The position numbers were made by a program, and so were the translations under genes. Below are positions 7,916-16,368 of a stretch of 64,000 nucleotides of DNA, piece after piece. Origin of the DNA: an uncultured Paraprevotella sp. Lineage in GTDB: Bacteria; Bacteroidota; Bacteroidia; Bacteroidales; Bacteroidaceae. The stretch's first letter is position 1. Each line of letters begins with the position of its first letter. The notes beneath the pieces were generated by a model that worked only from the letters and a program-made list of their open reading frames with translations, ran no database searches and had not been told where the DNA came from. The stretch lies in contig CALUIV010000009.1 in assembly GCA_944320775.1 (NCBI GenBank), positions 21,633-85,632 of the forward strand. The letters run 5' to 3'.

Positions 7916-9673
7916 ATGGATGTAGAATTGATTAAATCATGTGAGGCAAAGGCTCAGGCCTGGCTTGCTTCTTCGGTATATGATGCCGAGACACAGGCAG
8001 AAGTGCGTAAAATGCTCGAAAACGAAGACAAAACAGAGCTGATCGAAGGTTTTTATAAGAATCTGGAGTTCGGAACGGGTGGTTTACGAGGTATTATGGG
8101 TGTGGGTACGAACCGCATGAATATTTATACTGTGGGTGCGGCTACTCAGGGCCTTTCAAACTATTTGAATAAGAATTTTAAGGATTTGGAGCAGATCTCG
8201 GTTGTCGTGGGGCATGATTGCCGCAATAATAGCCGTCTTTTTGCTGAGGTTTCTGCAAATATTTTTGCTGCAAACGGTATCAAGGTTTATTTGTTCGACG
8301 ATATGCGTCCGACACCGGAAATGTCTTTTGCTATTCGCCATTTGGGATGTCAGAGCGGTATTATTCTGACGGCTTCACATAACCCGAAAGAGTATAATGG
8401 TTACAAGGCATATTGGGATGATGGTGCTCAAGTGCTTGCACCTCACGATAAAGGAATTATTGATGAAGTAAACAAAGTAACCGCCGAGGACATCAAGGGA
8501 TTGTGTACTACAGTTGATGCGTCTAATCCGCTTATCCAGATTATCGGTAAGGATGTAGATGATGTTTATTTGGAGAAAATTAAAGGTATTTGTATCGATC
8601 CGGAAGTGATTCAGCGTCAGAAAGACTTGAAGATTGTCTATACGCCGATTCATGGAACCGGTATGATGCTGATTCCACGGTCTCTGAAAATGTGGGGCTT
8701 TGAAAATGTACACACAGTGCCTGAACAGATGATCAAAGATGGCAATTTCCCGACCGTAATCTCACCGAATCCGGAGAATGCTGAGGCTTTGAGTATGGCC
8801 ATTGATTTGGCAAAGCGTATTGATGCGGATATTGTTATGGCTTCCGATCCGGATGCTGACCGTGTTGGTATGGCTTGTAAGAACAGTGATGGCGAATGGG
8901 TACTGGTCAATGGAAACCAGACTTGTATGATCTTCCTTTATTACATCATCAAGAACCGTATTGCTATGGGTAAGATGAAGGGAAATGAATTTGTTGTGAA
9001 GACCATCGTTACGACCGAATTGATCAAGGCTATTGCAGATAAGAATAATGTAGAAATGCTTGATTGTTATACTGGTTTCAAGTGGATTGCCCGCGAGATT
9101 CGTTTACGCGAAGGTGTTAAACAGTATATTGGAGGTGGTGAAGAATCATATGGTTTCTTGGCTCAAGACTTTGTACGCGATAAAGATGCTGTTTCTGCTT
9201 GTTCTTTGCTTGCTGAGATTTGTGCTTGGGCAAAAGATCAGGGTAAGACTCTTTTCGATGTTTTGATGGATATTTATGTTGAATATGGATATACCCTGAA
9301 TCAAACGGTTAATGTCGTGAAACCAGGCAAGAGTGGTGCGGATGAAATCAAGGCCATGATGCAGCAGTTCCGTCAGAATCCTCCAACTCAACTTGCAGGT
9401 TCGCCTGTAGTTCTTGTAAAGGACTATCAGACATTGAAAGCAACGGATGCAGAAGGTCGGCAGGTTGATTTGGATTTTCCGGAAACTTCCAATGTACTTC
9501 AGTGGTATACGGCAGACGGTAGCAAGATCAGTGTCCGTCCGTCGGGAACAGAACCGAAGATTAAATTCTATATGGAGATAGCATCCGAAATGGGTTGTCC
9601 AAAATGCTATGAACGTGCGACGGCTTCAGCAATGGAAAAAGTTGAGGCAATTAAGAAGGATTTGGGATTGTAA
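7916..9673 (+). CDS. Phospho-sugar mutase (phosphoglucomutase/phosphomannomutase)
   Basis: Alpha-D-phosphohexomutase of 585 residues, interconverting hexose 1- and 6-phosphates (glucose and/or mannose) through a phosphoserine. The active Ser154 lies in 'TASHNPKEYNGYK', the metal loop is DPDADR (311-316), the sugar-specificity loop is 'GGGEESYGF', and the C-terminal phosphate-binding loop is 'RPSGTEPKIKFY'. The length fits the long PGM/PMM subfamily (about 580 residues, PgcA-like) rather than the 450-residue GlmM type. It is cytoplasmic with its own promoter and terminator. It could supply mannose 1-phosphate to the manC-gmd-fcl pathway at 48.6-51.9 kb (inference). Glucose versus mannose preference cannot be decided. 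Confidence 0.93.
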   Translation: MDVELIKSCEAKAQAWLASSVYDAETQAEVRKMLENEDKTELIEGFYKNLEFGTGGLRGIMGVGTNRMNIYTVGAATQGLSNYLNKNFKDLEQISVVVGHDCRNNSRLFAEVSANIFAANGIKVYLFDDMRPTPEMSFAIRHLGCQSGIILTASHNPKEYNGYKAYWDDGAQVLAPHDKGIIDEVNKVTAEDIKGLCTTVDASNPLIQIIGKDVDDVYLEKIKGICIDPEVIQRQKDLKIVYTPIHGTGMMLIPRSLKMWGFENVHTVPEQMIKDGNFPTVISPNPENAEALSMAIDLAKRIDADIVMASDPDADRVGMACKNSDGEWVLVNGNQTCMIFLYYIIKNRIAMGKMKGNEFVVKTIVTTELIKAIADKNNVEMLDCYTGFKWIAREIRLREGVKQYIGGGEESYGFLAQDFVRDKDAVSACSLLAEICAWAKDQGKTLFDVLMDIYVEYGYTLNQTVNVVKPGKSGADEIKAMMQQFRQNPPTQLAGSPVVLVKDYQTLKATDAEGRQVDLDFPETSNVLQWYTADGSKISVRPSGTEPKIKFYMEIASEMGCPKCYERATASAMEKVEAIKKDLGL

Positions 9674-9727
9674 TATATTATTCGTGAAGATGGTCGTCTG
9701 ATCCATTTTCAACTGAAAAGAATTCAT

Positions 9728-9770
9728 AGTCGTTCCTCTGAATATTATTCTTAAGAGGAACGGCTTTTTT
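9728..9770 (+). terminator. Terminator after phospho-sugar mutase gene
   Basis: A 12-bp stem, AGTCGTTCCTCT (9728-9739) with AGAGGAACGGCT (9754-9765, one G-T pair), is followed by a run of T. Confidence 0.8.
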
Positions 9771-9783
9771 GTGAATAAAAACT

Positions 9784-10572
9784 ATGGAAGCAAAAGAAAA
9801 AATGAAATCTTACTGGTTCGTTTTTTGTAAGGAGAGTTTGCTTGTCCGCATGTTATCTGATGGTCGGGCTGAAGTACCTGTACAAGAAACATCTCCTGTT
9901 ACACTCGCAGAATGGCATGTGGTCAGAGAGTTTTCCGAACTCGATGGATTGCCTTGTCGGGTTGTACAGATTGATAATCCAATACTTCCGGAAGGATATG
10001 AGTTGGTGGGGTTGCGTGCTTCATATGCCCTTTTGCCTTTGCCGGTTTATTTAAAAGCGGGAAAAGGAGCAGAGATACTATATTGGGATCGGAATACACG
10101 TTTTTGCGGTGTCTGTGGCGGACCAATGAAATTTCATACAGTAATTAGTAAACGTTGTGCTCATTGTGGAAAGGAAGTGTGGCCGCAACTTGCTACTGCC
10201 ATTATTGTTCTGATTCGGCGGGGTGACCAAATACTACTTGTTCATGCCCATAATTTCAAAGGTTCATTTTATGGATTAGTGGCCGGATTTGTAGAAACCG
10301 GTGAAACGTTAGAAGAATGTGTGGAACGTGAAGTAATGGAAGAAACAGGGTTGTCGGTGACTAATATTCGGTATTTTGGAAGTCAGCCATGGCCTTATCC
10401 TTGTGGACTGATGATTGGTTTTTATGCCGATTATGCTGGCGGTGAAATTCATTTGCAACGTAAGGAACTGGCAAGTGGAGGTTGGTTTGACCGTGATAAT
10501 TTACCTGAGATACCTGCAAAGTTATCCATGGCACGAATGCTCATTGATGCTTGGTTAGAAAAGCGCATTTGA
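9784..10572 (+). CDS. nudC: NAD(+) diphosphatase / RNA-decapping Nudix hydrolase NudC
   Basis: NudC-type Nudix hydrolase of 262 residues, cleaving NAD(H) to NMN(H) and AMP and, in characterised homologues, removing NAD caps from RNA. The zinc ribbon uses Cys108, Cys111, Cys125 and Cys128. The Nudix box runs from Gly168 to Leu190 with the complete GX5EX7REVxEExGL pattern. The motif SQPWPYP (200-206), which distinguishes NADH pyrophosphatases from other Nudix proteins, follows. A variable N-terminal domain occupies 1-100. It is cytoplasmic and sits between a terminator and the carB promoter, so it is probably transcribed alone. Met7 is an alternative start, but Met1 is acceptable. Confidence 0.93.
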   Translation: MEAKEKMKSYWFVFCKESLLVRMLSDGRAEVPVQETSPVTLAEWHVVREFSELDGLPCRVVQIDNPILPEGYELVGLRASYALLPLPVYLKAGKGAEILYWDRNTRFCGVCGGPMKFHTVISKRCAHCGKEVWPQLATAIIVLIRRGDQILLVHAHNFKGSFYGLVAGFVETGETLEECVEREVMEETGLSVTNIRYFGSQPWPYPCGLMIGFYADYAGGEIHLQRKELASGGWFDRDNLPEIPAKLSMARMLIDAWLEKRI

Positions 10573-10670
10573 AAAAGTCGTGTTTTTAAATTTTATGTGT
10601 TTTTATTCGTAAACAAATATACAGAAAATAAATAATTCATTATTTTTGCAATAACAGAGTCGATAAAATT

Positions 10671-10702
10671 GTGTGAAATTTGTGCGCAATTTGTTACCTT
10701 TG
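10671..10702 (+). promoter_or_regulatory. Putative promoter for carB
   Basis: A -7 box TACCTTTG at 10695-10702 implies transcription start near 10709. This is downstream of an in-frame ATG at 10673 and therefore supports the carB start at 10736. The -33 region is poorly conserved. A second -7-like box, TATTTTTG, lies at 10641-10648. Confidence 0.5.
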
Positions 10703-10735
10703 TTGTTGAAAAAACAACTTAATAACTCCATAAGC

Positions 10736-13700
10736 ATGAAAAAGCAACTTAAAAAAGTCTTGGTACTGGGTTCCGGTGCCTTAAAAATCGGTCAGGCGGG
10801 AGAATTTGATTATTCTGGTTCTCAAGCATTGAAAGCTTTGCGTGAAGAAGGTATCCGTTCTGTACTCGTGAATCCGAATATTGCTACGATTCAGACGTCA
10901 GAGGGTATTGCCGATCAGGTTTACTTTCTGCCTGTAACAACTTATTTTGTTACAGAGATTATTAAAAAGGAGCGTCCGGATGGTATTTTGCTGGCATTTG
11001 GTGGTCAGACTGCGTTGAACTGTGGTACAGAACTTTATCAGCAGGGAATCCTTGAAGAATACGGTGTAGAAGTGCTTGGAACTTCTGTTGAGGCTATTAT
11101 GTATACAGAGGATCGTGATCTTTTTGTGAAAAAGCTCAACGAGATAGAGATGAAGACTCCTGTAAGTCAGGCTGTAGAAAATCTGGAAGATGCATTGGCT
11201 GCTGCACGTCGTATCGGATATCCGGTAATGATCCGTTCCGCTTATGCTTTGGGAGGACTTGGTAGCGGAATTTGTCCGAATGAGGAGAAATTTATCGAAT
11301 TGGCTGAAAGCGCTTTCACTTTCTCACCGCAGATTTTGGTTGAAGAATCGCTTAAGGGATGGAAAGAAATCGAATTTGAGGTTATTCGTGATGCCAACGA
11401 CCATTGTTTTACTGTTGCCAGCATGGAGAATTTTGATCCACTGGGTATTCATACAGGAGAATCAATCGTTGTCGCTCCGACTTGTTCTTTGACAGAAGAG
11501 CAGGTAACGATGCTTCAGGAGTTGTCTAAGAAATGTATTCGTCATTTAGGTATTGTTGGAGAATGTAATATCCAGTATGCATTCAATGCCGAGACAAATG
11601 ATTATCGTGTAATTGAAGTTAATGCCCGCTTGAGCCGTTCGTCTGCTTTGGCATCAAAAGCAACTGGTTATCCATTGGCGTTTGTTGCAGCTAAAATTGG
11701 ATTAGGTTATACTTTGGATCAAATCGGAGAGATGGGTACGCCTAATTCAGCATATGTGGCTCCGGCACTTGATTATTTGATTTGTAAGATTCCACGTTGG
11801 GATTTGACGAAATTCGCAGGGGTTTCACGCCAGATCGGTTCTAGTATGAAGTCTGTTGGTGAAATTATGTCAATCGGACGTTCGTTTGAAGAAATCATAC
11901 AGAAAGGTCTACGTATGATCGGTCAGGGGATGCATGGTTTTGTCGGAAATGATAATTTGCATTTTGATAACTTGGATGACGAGTTGGCCAATCCTACTGA
12001 TTTACGTATTTTTGCTATAGCTCAGGCATTGGAGGAAGGTTACAGCATTGAACGTATTTTTGATTTGACAAAAATAGATCCATGGTTTATCGGTAAGCTG
12101 AAAAATATTGTAGATATGAAGGCGCGCCTTCAGGCTTATGATAAATTGGAGGATATTTCTGCAGAATTATTGCGTGAGGCAAAAGTATTAGGTTTTTCTG
12201 ATTTCCAGATAGCCCGTTTTGTGTTGAAACCTGAACAGGGAAATATGGAAAAAGAGAATTTGCAGGTTCGTGCTTATCGTAAGAAACTGGGTATATTGCC
12301 GGCAGTTAAACGAATAAATACTGTGGCATCAGAGCATCCGGAATTGACGAATTATTTGTATATGACATATGCCGTTGAGGGATATGATGTGAATTATTAC
12401 AAGAATGAGAAATCTGTGGTTGTTCTTGGTTCCGGTGCTTACCGAATTGGTTCATCTGTTGAGTTCGACTGGTGTTCTGTTAATGCGATCCAAACAGCAC
12501 GAAAGTTGGGTTATAAGTCTATTATGATCAATTATAATCCAGAGACTGTCTCAACGGATTATGATATGTGCGATCGGCTTTATTTTGATGAACTGTCATT
12601 TGAACGTGTTCTTGATGTGATCGATCTGGAGCAGCCACGAGGTGTGATTGTATCAGTAGGTGGACAAATTCCTAATAATCTGGCTATGAAACTTCATCGT
12701 CAGTCTGTACCTATTTTGGGAACATCTCCAGTATCTATCGACCGGGCAGAAAATAGAAATAAGTTCTCTGCAATGCTCGACCAGCTTGGTATAGATCAGC
12801 CGGCATGGCAGGAATTGACTAGTCTGGATGAAATGAAGGCCTTTATTGATAAAGTTGGCTATCCGGTTCTGGTTCGTCCGTCGTATGTTCTTTCTGGTGC
12901 TGCAATGAATGTTTGTCATAATGAAGAAGAACTTACACGTTTCCTTCAGATGGCTACGGAGGTATCGAAAGAATATCCGGTAGTTGTTTCTCAATTTATG
13001 CAGGAGACAAAAGAAATTGAGTTCGATGCAGTTGCGCAGAATGGAGAAGTGGTAGAGTATGCAATTTCCGAGCATATTGAGTTTGCTGGTGTGCACTCAG
13101 GAGATGCTACCTTAGTGTTCCCTGCGCAGCAGATTTATTTCTCAACAGCCCGTACGATTAAGAAAATCAGTCGACAGATTGCAAAAGAATTGAATATTTC
13201 TGGTCCGTTTAATATCCAGTTCCTTGCGAAAGGAAATCAGGTTAAGGTTATTGAATGTAATTTACGTGCATCACGTAGTTTCCCGTTTGTATCTAAAATA
13301 TTAAAACGTAACTTTATTGAGACAGCTACGCGTATTATGTTGGATGCGCCATACAGTCAGCCTGACAAGTCTGCATTTGACATAGATCGAATTGGTGTTA
13401 AAGCATCTCAGTTCTCTTTTGCCCGTTTGCAAAATGCTGATCCTGTTCTTGGAGTGGATATGTCTTCAACTGGTGAAGTTGGTTGTCTTGGTGATGACTT
13501 TAATGAGGCGTTACTGAACGCACTGATTGCTACTGGATATAAAATTCCGCGTAAATCAGTTATGTTCTCTTCTGGCGATGCGAAATCAAAAGTAGATTTG
13601 CTTGATGCCAGTCGTATGTTGGCTGCTAAAGGATATGATATTTATGCAACAACGGGTACTGCTACGTTCTTGAATGAAAATAATATTCCAGCTATCACAG

Positions 13701-13960
13701 TACATTGGCCTGATGAGAATCAAGGTTCAGAAAACAATGTTATGAAAATGATTGCTGATCATAAATTTGATTTGATTGTGAATATTCCGAAGAACCACAG
13801 CAAGCGTGAATTGACGAATGGTTACCGTATTCGTCGTGGTGCTATTGATCATAACATTCCTTTGATGACTAATGCTCGTTTGGCCAAAGCATTTATTGAG
13901 GCTTTCTGTCAGATGAGTGAACAGGATATTCAGATAAAGAGCTGGCAGGAATATAAATAG
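10736..13960 (+). CDS. carB: Carbamoyl phosphate synthase large subunit
   Basis: CarB, about 1074 residues from the chosen start, makes carbamoyl phosphate from bicarbonate, ammonia (from the glutaminase subunit CarA) and two ATP, for pyrimidine and arginine synthesis. It has the duplicated carboxyphosphate/carbamate synthetase halves, each opening with a 'VLGSGxxxIGxxxEFD' motif (near the N-terminus and again near residue 560), ATP-grasp regions such as 'ALGGLGSGI', and a C-terminal MGS-like allosteric domain ('LLDASRMLAAKGYDIYATTG'). I chose ATG 10736 over 10673 because the protein family begins about here (MKKQLKKVLVLGSG) and a promoter box lies between the two. No carA is adjacent, which is unusual. 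A strong terminator follows. Confidence 0.95.
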   Translation: MKKQLKKVLVLGSGALKIGQAGEFDYSGSQALKALREEGIRSVLVNPNIATIQTSEGIADQVYFLPVTTYFVTEIIKKERPDGILLAFGGQTALNCGTELYQQGILEEYGVEVLGTSVEAIMYTEDRDLFVKKLNEIEMKTPVSQAVENLEDALAAARRIGYPVMIRSAYALGGLGSGICPNEEKFIELAESAFTFSPQILVEESLKGWKEIEFEVIRDANDHCFTVASMENFDPLGIHTGESIVVAPTCSLTEEQVTMLQELSKKCIRHLGIVGECNIQYAFNAETNDYRVIEVNARLSRSSALASKATGYPLAFVAAKIGLGYTLDQIGEMGTPNSAYVAPALDYLICKIPRWDLTKFAGVSRQIGSSMKSVGEIMSIGRSFEEIIQKGLRMIGQGMHGFVGNDNLHFDNLDDELANPTDLRIFAIAQALEEGYSIERIFDLTKIDPWFIGKLKNIVDMKARLQAYDKLEDISAELLREAKVLGFSDFQIARFVLKPEQGNMEKENLQVRAYRKKLGILPAVKRINTVASEHPELTNYLYMTYAVEGYDVNYYKNEKSVVVLGSGAYRIGSSVEFDWCSVNAIQTARKLGYKSIMINYNPETVSTDYDMCDRLYFDELSFERVLDVIDLEQPRGVIVSVGGQIPNNLAMKLHRQSVPILGTSPVSIDRAENRNKFSAMLDQLGIDQPAWQELTSLDEMKAFIDKVGYPVLVRPSYVLSGAAMNVCHNEEELTRFLQMATEVSKEYPVVVSQFMQETKEIEFDAVAQNGEVVEYAISEHIEFAGVHSGDATLVFPAQQIYFSTARTIKKISRQIAKELNISGPFNIQFLAKGNQVKVIECNLRASRSFPFVSKILKRNFIETATRIMLDAPYSQPDKSAFDIDRIGVKASQFSFARLQNADPVLGVDMSSTGEVGCLGDDFNEALLNALIATGYKIPRKSVMFSSGDAKSKVDLLDASRMLAAKGYDIYATTGTATFLNENNIPAITVHWPDENQGSENNVMKMIADHKFDLIVNIPKNHSKRELTNGYRIRRGAIDHNIPLMTNARLAKAFIEAFCQMSEQDIQIKSWQEYK

Positions 13961-13988
13961 GATATAAATACTTCTGTCATTATCATAT

Positions 13989-14030
13989 AATCCTCCAAAA
14001 GTTATCCATATACTTTTGGAGGATTTATTT
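13989..14030 (+). terminator. Terminator after carB
   Basis: A 14-bp perfect stem, AATCCTCCAAAAGT (13989-14002) with ACTTTTGGAGGATT (14012-14025), is followed by a T-rich tail. Confidence 0.85.
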
Positions 14031-14126
14031 TATTCTACATTGAATTGGCTAAATTAATAAGGGCAAGTGAAATGGTATATTTTGTGTTTTATCTGTATGT
14101 CGTATAATATATGATATGATTATAAA

Positions 14127-14160
14127 ATAAAAAAGCTGCATCGTTGATTACGATACAGCT
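14127..14160 (-). terminator. Terminator after htpG (minus strand)
   Basis: On the minus strand AGCTGTATCGT pairs with ACGATGCAGCT (14134-14160, 5-base loop, one G-T pair) and is followed by TTTTTTA. Confidence 0.85.
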
Positions 14161-14182
14161 CAATAGGATTGATATTTGATGG

Positions 14183-16237
14183 TTACTTAATCAAATCAAT
14201 ACTACGTTTAACAAAGTTGCTTAGTGCTTCGCCTTTTAGCATACCGTTTTGTAGTAGTGCTAAATCGATTAATTGATGAACAATTTTGTTGTCAGTTCCG
14301 TATTTAGCCATTACTTCATCGCGAAGTTTTTCTTGGGCTTGGATATCATCTCCGCATTTGTTCAACTCGTCTTTTTCTTCTTGAGTTATCTCTTCCGCTT
14401 TTTTATTATCTTGTTGTTGGCGTAGTACTGCCTGACGTGCAGATAAGCCTTTTATTTCAGCTTCTATCGGTTTTAATTCTTCTGCAGTTTTTGTTTCACT
14501 GTCTGTAAGAATTTCCTTAATTAATGCATGGTCTGTATTCAGGACCATGGTGTACATATCTGGCATTTCTCCATAGAAGGACATTCCCGGTTGAATTTGT
14601 GCCATTTCTTTCATACGGCGCATATATTCACTCTGTACGATAAGAATTGGAGATGCTTGTTCTCCCATGGCTTGAGTTTCAACATAAAATTCTTTTTTAT
14701 CAATAGCTGGGATTTGGCTTTTGAAGACAGATGACAGTTTGGCACTTTTTTCTTTATCAAGAGATGACGTGTTGGCATTGTCTTTTATAATAAGACGATC
14801 GATAACATCTGCATCTACTCGAGTGAATCTACTCTTTTCAAATTTTTGTTCCAACATAGAAACTACTGGAGTATCTAATTGGCCATCAAGTAATAACACA
14901 TTGTATCCTTTATTTTTTGCTGCTTCGATATAACTATATTGAGCTTCTTTATCGTTGGCATACAAATAAATGAGATTTCCGTCTTTGTCTGTCTGACTGT
15001 CTTTAATTAAAGTCTGATATTCCTCGAATGTGAAATATTTGCCTTCACAGTCTTTAAACAATGCAAAGTTTTTAGCTTTATCGTAGAAATCCTCTTGTGT
15101 CAACATACCATAATTGATAAAGATTTTGATATCATCCCACTTTTGCTCAAAATCTTTACGGTCGTTTTTGAATATGCTTTGTAGACGGTCGCTTACTTTC
15201 TTAGTAATATAGGTTGATATCTTTTTCACATTGCTATCACTTTGCAAATAACTTCTGCTGACATTCAAAGGAATATCAGGAGAGTCGATAACGCCATGCA
15301 GCAAGGTTAGGAAGTCAGGGACGATACCTTCTACAGAATCTGTGACATATACCTGGTTGCAATATAATTGGATTTTATTTCTTTGCAGTTCAATGTTACT
15401 TTTAATCTTAGGGAAATAGAGTACACCTGTCAGATTAAACGGGTAGTCAACGTTTAGGTGAATCCAAAAAAGTGGTTCGTCGCTCATTGGATAAAGAGTA
15501 CGATAAAACTCTTTATAGTCATCGTCTTTTAAATCACTAGGTTTGCGCGTCCAAATAGGATTTGTGTCATTGATGACAAGATCTTCATCTGTATCAACTT
15601 GTTTGCCGTCTTTCCATTCTGTTTTCTTTCCAAATACAACAGGAATAGGTAGGAAGCGACAATATTTGTCTAGTAATCCTTTAATTTTATTCTTATCAAG
15701 GAATTCTTTGCAATCATCATCAATGTGCATGATGATGTCTGTACCACGTTCTTCTTTTTCTGTTTCTTCAAGTTCATAGGCAGGACTTCCATCGCAGGTC
15801 CATTTTACCGCCTGAGCACCTTCTTTGCAGCTTTTTGTTACAATTTCTACTTGTTTACTGACCATGAAAGAAGAATAGAAGCCAAGACCGAAATGGCCTA
15901 TAATGGCATTGGCGTCGTCTTTGTATTTATCCAAAAAGTCATTCGCACCAGAGAATGCAATCTGATTAATGTATTTTTCAATTTCTTCTGCAGTCATACC
16001 AATACCATTATCGCTAACGGTAATAGTTCCTTTGTCGGTATCAAGCTTCACAGAAACTTTTAAATCGCCCAATTCACCTTTATAATCGCCTTTGTTGGCT
16101 AAAGTTTTTAATTTTTGGGTAGCATCAACTGCATTGGATACAATTTCACGAAGGAAAATTTCATGATCACTATACAAGAACTTTTTAATAACGGGGAAAA
16201 TATTTTCAGTTGTTACCCCAATGTTTCCTTTTTGCAT
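14183..16237 (-). CDS. htpG: Molecular chaperone HtpG (Hsp90)
   Basis: Bacterial Hsp90, 684 residues, an ATP-dependent homodimeric cytoplasmic chaperone. The N-terminal GHKL ATPase domain shows the catalytic Glu and Asn in 'FLREIVSNAVDA', 'VSDNGIGM' (motif N2) and 'GHFGLGFYSSFMV' (ATP lid). A middle domain follows with the catalytic-loop Arg in 'VSRSYLQSD', then the C-terminal dimerisation domain. A lysine/glutamate-rich stretch near 590-650 is probably a helical insertion. It is slightly longer than E. coli HtpG (624). It lies downstream of clpC on the same strand but is separated by a hairpin, so it probably has its own heat-responsive promoter. I saw no CIRCE element. Confidence 0.97.
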   Translation of the reverse strand: MQKGNIGVTTENIFPVIKKFLYSDHEIFLREIVSNAVDATQKLKTLANKGDYKGELGDLKVSVKLDTDKGTITVSDNGIGMTAEEIEKYINQIAFSGANDFLDKYKDDANAIIGHFGLGFYSSFMVSKQVEIVTKSCKEGAQAVKWTCDGSPAYELEETEKEERGTDIIMHIDDDCKEFLDKNKIKGLLDKYCRFLPIPVVFGKKTEWKDGKQVDTDEDLVINDTNPIWTRKPSDLKDDDYKEFYRTLYPMSDEPLFWIHLNVDYPFNLTGVLYFPKIKSNIELQRNKIQLYCNQVYVTDSVEGIVPDFLTLLHGVIDSPDIPLNVSRSYLQSDSNVKKISTYITKKVSDRLQSIFKNDRKDFEQKWDDIKIFINYGMLTQEDFYDKAKNFALFKDCEGKYFTFEEYQTLIKDSQTDKDGNLIYLYANDKEAQYSYIEAAKNKGYNVLLLDGQLDTPVVSMLEQKFEKSRFTRVDADVIDRLIIKDNANTSSLDKEKSAKLSSVFKSQIPAIDKKEFYVETQAMGEQASPILIVQSEYMRRMKEMAQIQPGMSFYGEMPDMYTMVLNTDHALIKEILTDSETKTAEELKPIEAEIKGLSARQAVLRQQQDNKKAEEITQEEKDELNKCGDDIQAQEKLRDEVMAKYGTDNKIVHQLIDLALLQNGMLKGEALSNFVKRSIDLIK

Positions 16238-16306
16238 ATTCTTTATTTTTTTAATTTAATATACTGCTTTATTGAGAATATATCTCGGTTTTTCTTTAAT
16301 ACAAAG

Positions 16307-16338
16307 AAAGTGCCAGACAGGTGAATGTCTGGCACTTT
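16307..16338 (-). terminator. Terminator between clpC and htpG (minus strand)
   Basis: A 13-bp perfect stem, AAAGTGCCAGACA (16307-16319) with TGTCTGGCACTTT (16326-16338), has a 6-base loop. On the minus strand it is followed by CTTTGTATT. Confidence 0.8.
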
Positions 16339-16368
16339 TAACTTTATTTTAATGATAACCTATTCTGA

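Noticed and set aside
10673-10735. Upstream start for carB
   Set aside because: Adds 21 residues not found in the family and lies upstream of a promoter -7 box at 10695.
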